DNA from: Engraulis encrasicolus
Lineage: Eukaryota; Chordata; Actinopteri; Clupeiformes; Engraulidae
Direction of reading: 5' to 3'
DNA length: 64,000 nt
Assembly: GCF_034702125.1 (NCBI RefSeq)
Contig: NC_085876.1
Coordinates: 5,680,364-5,744,363 of the forward strand
Under the pieces are notes generated by a model that did no database searches, had not been told where the DNA came from, and saw only the letters and a list, made by a program, of their open reading frames with translations. A program made the position numbers and the translations under genes. This document shows positions 40,501 through 52,700 of the stretch, one piece after another. Positions within the stretch are counted from its first letter, which is position 1. The number at the start of each line of letters is the position of its first letter.

Positions 40501-43500
40501 CGAATTTAGTTTGCTGCTAATCTGCTAATTTATAGCGCGGTCATCGACACATTTTCTCATTCGGAAGTAATCTTGTGTCGGTCCAATATCAAAACAAGCA
40601 ACAACATATTGCCGTCAAATACGGCGAAACATTGGGTGAATCATTACGACAGACCTCGGCCTTTATTTATTTTCATAAGTTTAGGGATTTAGCAACTGGA
40701 CGCAATTCACTACCATACAGGCTACCTTTCTCAAAGTCCATTTACCTTTGAAACGGTGATTTTGACGGTGCTCACTTGTAAAACTACAGCGACAGTACCA
40801 AGATGGATAATACATGACGACAGGAGGAGGACACTTGTTTCAGAGATTATAGGAGTACATTAACCAGTCTCTCTGCTTGTGTGATTAGATTTCGAAGCAA
40901 ACTTTCTGGCGGCAGCTGATGCCTCGACTCGGGAGGAGCGCAGCATAACAAATGAAGACATCCAAACTAGTTCTAGCGCTCTGATTGGTCAATATTCCCC
41001 CCACACGTTGCTGGCCAATGGAAAGGCCAGCGCGAGACAATTGCAAGCAGAGCCATGTCTACGGCTCTGTCTGGTTGCAAGTCTACAGAGCAATTTATAA
41101 GGGCCCACTTTGCTATTGGTTTTTCGCGTATTTTGAAGTGACAGCGCCGTAGTTTGATGTCAAAATCCGTATCTGCTACACAAAATGCGTAATGGTCGGC
41201 AGGTATGCATACACGACAACGGTCAATTCTGTGCTTTCTATTGTAATCCGAGTTTACACCCTGGCCAAAAACAAGGACTTTTCCAGGACCTTCAAGGACA
41301 GTTTTGGAGTTTTTTTTCCTCCAGTACCAAAGGTAACCTAGCCGCATTGAACACATGTCAAGACGAGGGTCTGGGGAGACAATATAATGTAATGCACAAC
41401 CAGCATCAATCTAACCAATCCAGAAATGCCCCCGAGGTGAGGGGCACTACCTCTAGTCACACAGCCCCCACAACAAGACGGAAAGATGATTTCACAAAAC
41501 AATACATCGCAATCCATTCTTATCGTTGATGGCTTCAGTTGGTATGCTAATAATGCACAAACAGCCTTGATCAATTTTGTTTCTGTTGAACAACCACTTG
41601 AGTCGACCACTAGCTGCCACCGTTTTGAAGCCTGTGCTCAGATCAGAGCAATAAGATGTGACAAGAGGGACCAAATATAGTTTTCAGAGCTGCTTTTCAT
41701 TTGTCACTGTGACGGCACCGGCCCACTTTCTCATGACTTGCAAACACATCCTACAGTAGAGTCTGCACTGGTTAAGAAAGTAGGCAGGCAGCCAGTGTGC
41801 TGTAACTTCAAAATCAAACCGACGCCCTACCATGGCGCTAACGGTAGGGCACTCGTCTGCTATGCAGCCGCCCCAAGTTTGATTCCTGGGACGGGTCCTT
41901 TGCCGGCCCTTCCCCGTCTCCCTCTCCCAACTCACTTCCTGTCTGTCCTCCACTATCCTGTCTGATAATGACCAATAAAGGCTTGAAAAAAAAAAAAAAA
42001 ACTGCAAGACTCAGTCGTTTGATGACCATCTACTTAACCCACACATACAGAGCAGTTCAACTCAATATTGGGGAGAGGTCATATCAGGCCAGGTATACTG
42101 TAAGTTACATGAGATTGTGTGCAAGTTAAGCGCGAGTAAAATAAAAACTGTGTGCATGCATGTGTAAAGCAAGAAACGGGGAGAAGCAAGGGGAGAGAGA
42201 GAGAGCGCGCGCGAGAGAGAGAGTGTTCATCATGCACGGTCTCAGTAGACCAGGCTGAAAAGCTGTGCCATAGCCATGATGTATCTGGGTCAGCTTGCCA
42301 GCCTCTGTGTGCCTGCACCGTGTGTGCGCACACACACATCGTCTCATTAGGAACAGCAGTAGCAGCAGCTGAAAGCACCCCCCCCCCACCCCCCATTCAG
42401 CAACACACTCTTGACTGAACTGCATTGTGCTGAGCTACATTCACCCTGTTGGTTGTGAGCCCTAACAAGCTGTAGACGTCAAGCTTCGTCAATCACCACA
42501 CAACACATCTCCAGTTAATAGTGTTGGACAAGCCAAAAAAAGGTGTGTAGTTAACTGGCATTCAGGCAGGAACATGAATATAAGACATCATAACTTTTTT
42601 AAGAAGCCATATTTTCAAATGGTAATGAGTCTTCAAATCCATATTTGCTTCAGAGTTATAGAGAGCTGAAGCTTGAGATATTGCACAACTTGGGATGGAG
42701 GATTCCAACAACATCCTGCCTGGGTGGGCCACAACTTGCCTCATTGCTTTTTCTTACTGTATATTGAGCAATCACCAAAACCGTCTCATGGGGAACTCAT
42801 AGATGACTCCGTTCTGTGCATGTTGAGCCAGTGCAACCGTCAATCACGCTAGACAGTAGACATCCCGTTAGCCAAAACCGATGCGCAGCCGTCTTATACG
42901 GGCAAATATCGCTTCTCTCATTCTCACATGCTGTCTGAAGACAAGCTAGCGAGGCCTTTGGTTTGACGCAGAAAAAGGGATTAATAGAGGACTCAAAAAG
43001 TCATTTGAAAAGTAGCCTGGACTAGCCTGGAATACAAAGAAATATTAAACATGAAGCAATTGCACCGTGGAATGTAATTAATAACCCCCTTCAAACTAAA
43101 GACTTGGACACTTCCTCTAGAACCGGAATTAATACCAGAAGTATTAAGAAGTGCAACAGGCCCAGTACTGAATGCTGTGTTATTCACTGAGTCCCAACAA
43201 GTCAGCAGCACTGGTATGGTTTGCAGGAGCGGTGATTTGTCTGGGTTGTCTGGAGTACTCCCAGCACAGCACAGCACATGGAAGTGAAGTAAAGACCTCT
43301 ACTCTGCACTGCAGCTCCACTGCGCTGTGCTTTGGTTATATAAACACACCAGCTCACATAAGCTACCAGACGACTCACTCCGCTCATTCACACAACCGTG
43401 TCTCTGCTGGATGCTATAATAACACCAGCTATTTAGAATGTGGATGATGCATAAGGGGACTACTTTTCTGCCACAATAGATGGAGATGAATGTGCCAAAA

Positions 43501-45992
43501 GTTTGAGCTTTTAAGTTTCATACTTGTATTTCAAAGGCAATGAATTTGCATAACGGTGTCTGAACGTTGTCGTTTGTTAAAAAAATATGGTTATTTTTTT
43601 CTAAAGTTACACTCTGTGTGCACTGCAGACCCCCTCTCAGACCATCTGCTACAATTGTCTGCCAACTTCAATCAGCCTTTGTCCTGCACATTTAAGCTTA
43701 CCTGGGATGTGCACAGTCTTCACCCTCAACCAAAGTTCAATAGGACCTAATTTTAACCAATAATGTCAAACACATAAGGAAGCAGGTTACTAGCAATAAT
43801 GGGGTACGACACCATTCATATAAACGCAGAGCCAGATGCTTGCTGGAGCATCCCCTTATCCAAACACAACGTGTGCTATACATTAAAGTTTAAAGCACTT
43901 AGGGGGTGTTCCAAGAACCTGTCTAAGTAGTAGACCAGGTTCAGCTATCCTTGAGGTAGTGGTATGTCATCTAGTAGGAGAGTTTCATTTCCTTAATCGA
44001 ATGATGCCTGCCGGTTGACTTCAGCAGGTTTACCACTTCTTGTGGGTTAACAAAGTCTGGTTTTATCACTTAAATACGTTCTTCGAATACCCCAAGCGTC
44101 TCTTCAACTTGTGGTACAAGGTACCTCACAAGCATTAGTCAGAATTCGTAATGCTCCAGACCTTCAGATCTGCTTCTGCAACTTTGTAACACAATTCCCA
44201 CACCATGGCCTCAAAAATGACATCCAACAATCCCTGATGGAATGAACACAAATCCCTCTCAGATTCATTAACTATTAAACACGGCATTCATTTTGGAGAA
44301 CAGCAAGTGCTGAGATTAGAAAAGTGCTGTGTCTTAATAGCTCCCTCATGTAAAAAATAAAATCAATAAATTACAGTAAGATGCAATCACAAACCATGAC
44401 TTGGGATAGATGTGGTATGAAATGCTTTGCGTGAGAATTCAAGTCAACAGGGGCGCGTTCATAAACAGCATCATTGCTAAGCAAGTTAACAACTTACTTG
44501 GTCGCAATACATTTTCCCATTGGCAACCTACCAAGTTGTTACAGGTTAGCAATAATGTAGGGATGCACGATGTATCGGCCAGATGTATCGGTATCGGCCG
44601 ATATTCAACACATCGGACATCGGTCTGATGGGTAAAACTGGGCCGATGTTAACGCCAATGTTTTTTTTTATATGTTACGGTTCTAAAAGAATGGACTTGA
44701 CGATGACTTTCACAGTTTGTCTTCTATTTTGTCTCTATTTTTTATCTAATTATCACAGGGAGTTAAAAAGTGTTTTTGGAAATAAGACGACATTCAAAAA
44801 TTCTGTTTGTTTGCATCATTGTCATCTCTTCTTTTTAAAAAAGAAAGAAAAACATCGGTATCGGTTAATATTGGTCATCGGCCAAAACTGCAATATCATA
44901 ATCGGATATCGGTATCGGCCGAAATTTTTGACATTGTGCATCCCTACAATAATGCTGTACAGAAACAGTTGAGGCTGTAGGTTACCCACACTAGACAGTG
45001 TTTCCCATATGTGACCCACCACCACAAAACCAGGCATAAGTCTCTGGATATCAAAAATGAGTTATCTATGTGGATTGATAGAGCAGAACCCAAGGTTTAT
45101 TATGGTGAAAAAATTATGTTTCTATCATAAGTAGAACCAAAGTTACGGAAATTTTACTTTTGGAGTTTGGGCATATTTCGCGAAACGCCTTTTCGAGAAA
45201 TCGGCCGTCAAAGTTTTGGACTATTTTATAGGTATAAAGTCCTTAGCAACGCATATTAATTATCATCCGATTGACATGAAATTTTCACAGATGATTAATG
45301 ACACTATGACGGACATGTCACAGAAGTTTTGTTTAAATCAAAGAACTTTAACCTATTATTTAAACGGAAACTGACTTTTCCATCCAAATGGAATTTCGGG
45401 GAAATCATCCACCTGAAATATGATCATCTTTTATCACCAATTCATGCTCTCATACTGTATCTGTCTTCATGTTATGCCTTAAAGAAAGTGAAAGCCCAAC
45501 TGGGAAACTCCTACTACCTTTGTCATTGTGACACAGCACTCCACAGCACACAAGTGCACACTGCGCACAATGAAATTGCATTTATGCCTCAAAAGGGGGC
45601 AGCCCCCAATGGCGCCCCAAAGGGAGCAGTGCGGCAGGACGGAACCATACTCAGGGTACCTTAGTCTTGGAGGATTATGGGGAGAGCACTGCTTAATTAC
45701 TCCCACACCAACCTGGCGGGTCACGAGTCGAACCGGCAACCTTTGGGATACAGTCTGATGCCCTAACCGCTTACCCATGACTGCCCTACCGCTTACCAAT
45801 GGCAACCCTAAAAGAACTAAAAAAGACAATTTAACTTGCATATTCAAATTCAAATGTGCTTTATTGGCATGCTTGGAAGTATCAATGCTGCCAAAGCTTA
45901 AAAAAACACAACATACAGGACATGAACATTTAGGTCAATATAGCATTAAATTAAATGCATTTAGCATAAACACATACACACATGCGCGCGCG

Positions 45993-46053
<61 letters not shown>

Positions 46054-48471
46054 TACTCACGTATTCTCTTGTGTACTTGCCACATATTTACAGATTTAAA
46101 AGTTCATCTCCACGCCCACAACCTGTCTATGGGCACTCTCAGAGTCAGTGTAAGATTCAGATATGCGTCGCTTTCTTCAAGTCTCCACTCTTGTTGGTGC
46201 TTGATGGTCCAATAGTTCTTCTCTATGAAAAATAACAAAAATAATGAATTGACAGAAAAAAGTTTTCAAAACAAAAATAGTTATACCCTAAGACAGCTAC
46301 ATTTTTTCTCTTTTCCAGCTCAACTGAAATTAATTATTTAAATATAAATCGATATAGCTCATTATATGGAGTAGAATTTTAACAATCGCCGCCCATTGTA
46401 AATCAAGATATTAACCTTAAAAGCATTGAAATATGACAGCTGCAGCATAAACATGAAATTCATTAAAATAATGGCTACCAGCCAACTATGACACCCATAT
46501 TACAAATAGGTTAGATGACCACAATATTTAAAAGAGAATGTTAATTACCTGTCCCAAGAAGAACATCTTTGTAGCTTTGGTTGACCTTGGTGGCAGTGTG
46601 AATTGAAGGCGGGGGCTGTAGATCATCACGTTTAAATCCAGGGACATGTCCAGTGAGCACTAGGGCATTTTGTGAACCTTGTTGTTGGATGAATGTCGCC
46701 TCTCCTTTGATGTTGTCCAGCTGAAGGGATCTCTTTCTCCCTCCTGTCCTGTCCCATTGGAGTACCATTTCAGTAAGCCTGTTAGTCTTTCCTTGCTGAT
46801 GCTGGAATAAAATAATAGGAATAGTATGTAAAAAATACCATTCCAGTTAACTGCAGGTAGAATAGTTGCATATACTCTCAGTATTATTTTAAGTTTAGCC
46901 CATTTCAAAACGAGGAGTATGTAATCACTAAAGGCATGCACTGAGACGTTTTTCTAGAGCTCCATTATACCCACACATACATGTCATGCAGATTAAATCT
47001 GGAGGGTTAAAACGTAAAAATCAAGAAACAGAAAGTGTCCCCTGCTATGTAACTAAGTTGCACACTAACTTACCAAAGATTATTGGTCTTTTCATAGCCA
47101 GAATTGGGAGATACGTCCGCGGTAAAAATCGCATTGGTCTTCCCCACTGCTGAATCTGTTCCCAGTTCGTGCACTCGATCGTCTTTTTCATCATCAAAGG
47201 CATCCCAGTCATCATCAGACTCCCAGTCGCCTTTGTCCTTGTCATTGTTGTCCAAAAATGAGGAGTAAATACGGCTATTTACGAGACGAAACATTAATCA
47301 AACTTGCAATAACACTAACCATGCTTGGTTTGTTGCGGATGTAAGTGAGAGAACTGCGCATGCCCCGAGAGCACGCGGTGGGCGTTTGACCAATCACGGA
47401 GCTTGATCTTGACAGGCATAGCAACAAGAGGGTTTGGTTTACTCTTTTGATTGGCTCTTTTAAAAGAACTACAAAATAATATCGCCATTTGACCTACGTG
47501 ATTGGACAGGGCATTTCCTTAGCTTTCTCCTGGTACCAAACAGTTGGATGATCCGCAACAGATCGGAGGTTGTTTCGGTCGGGGAAAAGTGGCCCATTTC
47601 GGCTTTCTCTTTGCTCAGTGAAGCCTGAACTTTTGATCACGCTGACATAATTGACATAATAAACATCTTTATTGACCGAATTTGAATGTAATGACCATGG
47701 AAATTGAAAATATAAGTGTTAAGGTACCGTTTTCTTCCAAGATGTCAAAACACATAGAAAATCGCTTCCCTGACTAAATTTGGCTGTAGCTCTGAACGCG
47801 GCTGCGCGACTTATGCCTGGTTTCGTGGTGGGGGGTCACATATATTGAGAAAACTATGGCGGCCCGCCATAGTTTAAATTTGGCCGCCATAGTTTACGAA
47901 AATGTAAAAAAAAAAAAAAAAAAAATTTAACTTTTTTTTTTTTTTTTCAAACGATATTTTTGTTAAAAACGATTTGAATTACGATTTTGAATTTCCTTCG
48001 CATTTCCTCCTGGAGTAAATACATCCTATAGACTCTGTATTGGTTAGATAAGTAGTCCCACGGTAACACAGAATGAGGGGAAAGCATTAGGAAGTGACCG
48101 TAAGGGTATTACAGTTGATTCATGTGTGCACACGTGTAATATCAGGTGAACATGTGCGCAACGATGCGTTATGACACGCAGATATGCGAGGATCTTCGTC
48201 CAAATCGCTAGTCGCATGCATCATCGCTAACTGCGTTTACATCGCGTGCCGCGTAGGGAAATGTTAGGCCTAGTTGTTGACATGTATGGAATTCACTTCA
48301 ATGTGTGCTGTTTCTTGCTTCAGTTGTGGACAAAACGATTGACCAAACTCACAATAGAAAGCCTTTGCTGTGCTACTGTCCCAGAGAGCTGAAAAAAAAA
48401 ACCTTCATAGAAGAAGTCACACTTAACAGAGGTGTTAACCAATCCAATGAGTTCTCTCATTGCTCTCTCTC

Positions 48472-48505
<34 letters not shown>

Positions 48506-49689
48506 ATAGTAGCCTACTATTTACCCATAACAAATGGTGAATTTCTGAGCCCTTGTTAATTTGTAGCCTATACAACTGAAGGCATGATAATGCTTCATCA
48601 TATTTTAGAAATAGGGCCTCTGTGCCTTTTATATACCAAATGTTTATCATTTTGAAATTGTTTCAGTTGTTTATGACTTGTGTATGACTGAAATTATCTC
48701 TGCATACTATCAGTGCTGCATTGCTTTGTAAAGATAGGCTATTCAACACACTTTAAAAATACACTGAAAAGATACGGCGATAGTAGCCTACTGAAAACAT
48801 TTTGTTCATAATAATGGTGATTAATAAATGGTGGTGTAAAATTTTCATACTGACATCCTTGAATTTGACTTGGTAGATCACGGCAGACCATCAACTTCAA
48901 AAGTAGATCTTGGTTAAAAAAAGGTTGGGCACCCCTGCTATAGACAGAACCACAAGTGCTTGAAAGACAGGGATCAAAAGCCTAGTCAAGTTGTTGTAGT
49001 TTACTTGGGTTTGGGAGCAATATAAAAAACCTTCAGAGAAGGGACAGGGGATGAGTTTACTAACACTCCCTAGGCTTTGTTTTACAGTTGTAATTTAATG
49101 AGTTTGGTGACAGACCTTCATTGACACAGCAGAGGAGACATCGGGCTGCATATAGAAATTAATGTGTAATGAATGTGAATATAGACATAAATGTGTAATA
49201 TGTTGTCAGCCCTTTTAATGGGAGGGAATTTGGAAAAAAAAACTGGCCCTGTGACCAGCACCCCTCATGTAGAATGTGTACGCCTACAGATATGTGTGGG
49301 GGAAAAGGCATAGCCTACCTCGAAGACCCTTTTTGTCTTATGCGTTAACAATTTCACAGTGCTCTTAAATTCTTATCTCTGCTCCTATTTTGTTTTATAT
49401 TGTTTCCCAGGACCCCTGCATGAGGGACGATTGAAACTGTGTTGTAAACAGAAATTATTCCACTGTACTGCATTTTTTGACAATGACAATGTACTACTAT
49501 TATACAAAGTCATGGGTTTAAAATCTTATGTAGCCTTTATTTCTCAAAATATAAATGGCTGAAATATAGGCCCAGGCCTACAGTTTCTCCATGCGCCAAT
49601 GTCATTACTGTAGTCATTGTTTTTGCCGTTTTGCATTTACGCTGCAAGAACACCCCCCCCCCCCCCCCCAAAAAAGGCCGTGTGAGAAG

Positions 49690-49738
<49 letters not shown>

Positions 49739-52700
49739 GACAAAATAAACCCCGGCTGCCCCCATAGTTTCCAAAATTTCTGTGGGAAACACTGCTAGAC
49801 AATGGCTACGTTTACATGATGGTTTTACTTCCGAGTTAGTTAATAATTCCGATTTAAATAGTTTGGTCAAGTTTGCTTTGATCTTTCATTTAATTGCGAA
49901 TTGTAAAGTGTTTACACAAATTGTGACGTTTCAAAGAGGAATTAAGCTTTATTCAGAATTTAATGCTAATTCTGAATTAAAAACATCATGTAAACGTAGC
50001 CATTTGTGATGAGTTGGTGTGCAGTGAAACAGTAGCTCTGGCTGGCGATTTGTTTATGTTGAAGTTGTCTTGACTGACAGGACATGGGGAAGTTGGAATG
50101 AGTTACGATAGGTCTGTGGCCTTGTGTGCCTCAGGCCAGTTCCCTAGTTCTCCATGTGCTAGTGCTTTGCTTTGCTTTAAATATATACATAACACCATTT
50201 CTGGAAATAAGTCAATGTAACCAAAATATTTAACTCAAAGGAATGTGGGAAATTAGCTTATTTCTAGAAATGGCGCAGTATTGCTTTAAAAGGGTAATAT
50301 ACTTATGAAATATCATGTGTATACATATATGCGTCAATAAGTGAAGTGCTGGATTTGAGTACCAGTAATGTGTAATACAGTAGTAAGTGTAATGCTGTGA
50401 TTGACATCTTAATTTCCCTCTCCCAAGTGCAACATTAACATTCCATGAGAGTGAGCTGTAAGGGCTACCATGGCACTGACGTGGTAACACATTTAAGGTA
50501 CACAAGGAACTCCATGAGGTCATGGACTTGTGCACCCTCTACAGCAGTGGTTCCCAAACAGGGGGTCAGGACCCCTTGCGGAGCTACTGCAGGGTGGGGA
50601 CGCAGACAGAATGGACTTTTTGTAAAAACGGGGGTAAAAACACAAGTTAATAGTAACACAACACCATCAATTAGTTAGTAACAGTTCTCACTTGAAAAGC
50701 CAATACAGTATTACATGCTTTTCTAATGCTGTGAATATCAAATTAGAATTTAGCAATGTTAATGGACAAATAATGTTTGCCGTTTAGAATATGGAGGGGT
50801 GAGGGTCCCGAAAGTGTTCTTACGGGGGTCCCAGCAGAAAAAGTTTGGGAAGAACTGCTCTACAGCATTTACTGCTGAAACAAACATCAGGTCCTTCTCT
50901 TGCTGTGTGTGTGTCGTGTGTGTGTGTGTGTGTAGCAGGGGTGCTAAGTTATGCCAGCAAAATATTTACATATTGCCGTGTGACCCACCCCCATGTGTGC
51001 ATCTCCCAAGAGCTTTTTTAATGTCTACTGGCAAAGTTGTGTGTGCATCTTTTACTTAGAGTGTGACCCTACAGGTGAAATCAATGATCTGCGCTACTCG
51101 TCAATGTCATTTCTTTGTCGATGAACCACTCCTGCAGGAAACTCAAATACTGACCAGTCGTCCCTGAAATATGTGAGATCTTATTCCTTCATTGGCTACA
51201 TTTGCATGGCGTTTTGAATTCCGAATTGATCATTCAGAATGAAATAGTTCCATCGAGTTTACTTTGATCTTTTATTTAATTCCGAATTGTGTTTACATGA
51301 CACTTTCAAAGCGGAATTAAGCTTTATTCAGAATGAAATGTGTCATGTAAACGTAGTCATAGCGGTATTATGTTCAAAGTAAATTCTCAACAATGGGATC
51401 GACAGTTCCTTGACCAGGGAAGAGGGGGAAGAGACACACCTTGGAGAGGACCACCACAAAACAGCAGCAGTGGTCACAACACGGCCGCCACCACCATCAC
51501 CCAACAAGAGACCTTTGTCCCATGGAGCAGTTCTCGACACCGGGGGAACCTATATCTCCAGGGTCGTTTACGGCCCTTGAGGTCGTTTTATCCAGGTCCC
51601 AACTCCCGATATAATTTTAATGCTATGCAGCTTCACATAAAAATATGACATTTTGTTAAGTAATCTAAGAAATTATGTTTGTAATACAATTAAGTTATAT
51701 TCAGTGGACCTAGAGAAGGTGTGGTCTGTTTTAAAGGTGGCTGCCTTCAATAAGCCAAAAGTGCAGGGGGAAATCCTGGTTTGGGTTCACAGTGCGGCCC
51801 TTGGAGGACTTTTACGGCCCTTGGAGGAATTTGAAGTGGCCCCTTGAATGAAAAAGTTTCCCAACTGCTGCTCTACACCTAGCTGTCAACAAACAGCAGA
51901 AGAGTAATAATGACTAGTAAGTACTATACTACAGCTAAGCAGTCGGGTGGAGTGCATCCTATCAGTAGCCTTCAACAAGTCCTTCAGAGGAGGCCTGCTG
52001 CCACGGGCAGCTTTCATCTACTGATAAGCACACGCACACACAACAGCACAGCACAGAACAGCCAGCACAGCACAGGCCTGATCTACAGACGTGGGCCTCA
52101 CATCAGCCTTCATCTTGCTTGTCATTCTAGAATCTATACACTGTCTGACTGAAACACACACACAAACAGGCACACGCACACCATTTCCTTCCTGCCTTTC
52201 TTTCTTGCAGCTGGTGTCCTGCTCTACCTTATGTCGTGTGGACAGGGAGAGCGGCATGCAAGAATGCTTGTCCCGTAGTGGACGTCAACTGATGCACGTT
52301 ATGTTTTGGTCCATGGGATCCTACGAGAAACACATAGGGACTGCACAAGCATTATGAACATGTGTGATACACTGCTGAAGGATGTTAGGACAACGTACAT
52401 TCATACATTAATATTTAAGTATGTAGTTTTGGCTGCATGGGAGGAAGTCAGTGAAGGGCACTAGGGCTCCTCCTAGGCTTTTAAACATTCTGGAATTTGG
52501 AGGGAAAACATAAAAGCGTGTGTCATTGTTTGCGGGTATGCCTGGGTTGCGGTGTGCAACATTGTTGGGAAATTACATAATCTCCCTATATAGTATGGCA
52601 AATTAAGAAGGCCAAAGACACCGTTTTGCAGTTGGAGCTTGACGACTTTCACTCCATTACACCAATCATCTTCGGTGTCTTGTTGGTAGTATGTTAGCAT

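Larger units (their letters stand above)
45010..47840. mobile_element. TGTGACCC-type DNA transposon carrying a split gene
   Basis: The terminal inverted repeats are TGTGACCCACCACCACAAAA plus CCAGGCATAAGTC on the left, and the complement of TGTGACCCCCCACCACGAAA plus CCAGGCATAAGTC on the right. TA lies next to each end (45008-45009 and 47841-47842), consistent with a TA duplication. It contains a SINE (45483-45786), a GC/CA microsatellite and a three-exon gene-like unit on the minus strand. No DDE transposase was recognised. I recall this terminus type from widespread fish repeats but cannot name the family. Confidence 0.7.
44996..49794. mobile_element. hAT-type element interrupted by a second transposon
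   Basis: The left end CAGTGTTTCCCATA and right end TGTGGGAAACACTG are inverted, and the match extends to AAACTATGG..GGC inside. CTAGA flanks both ends (44991-44995 and 49795-49799), part of an imperfect duplication. The left repeat is split by the TGTGACCC element at 45010-47840. The element is about 2 kb without it. The rest is AT-rich and noncoding, with a CT tract (48464-48505) and a poly(C) run. Confidence 0.72.
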
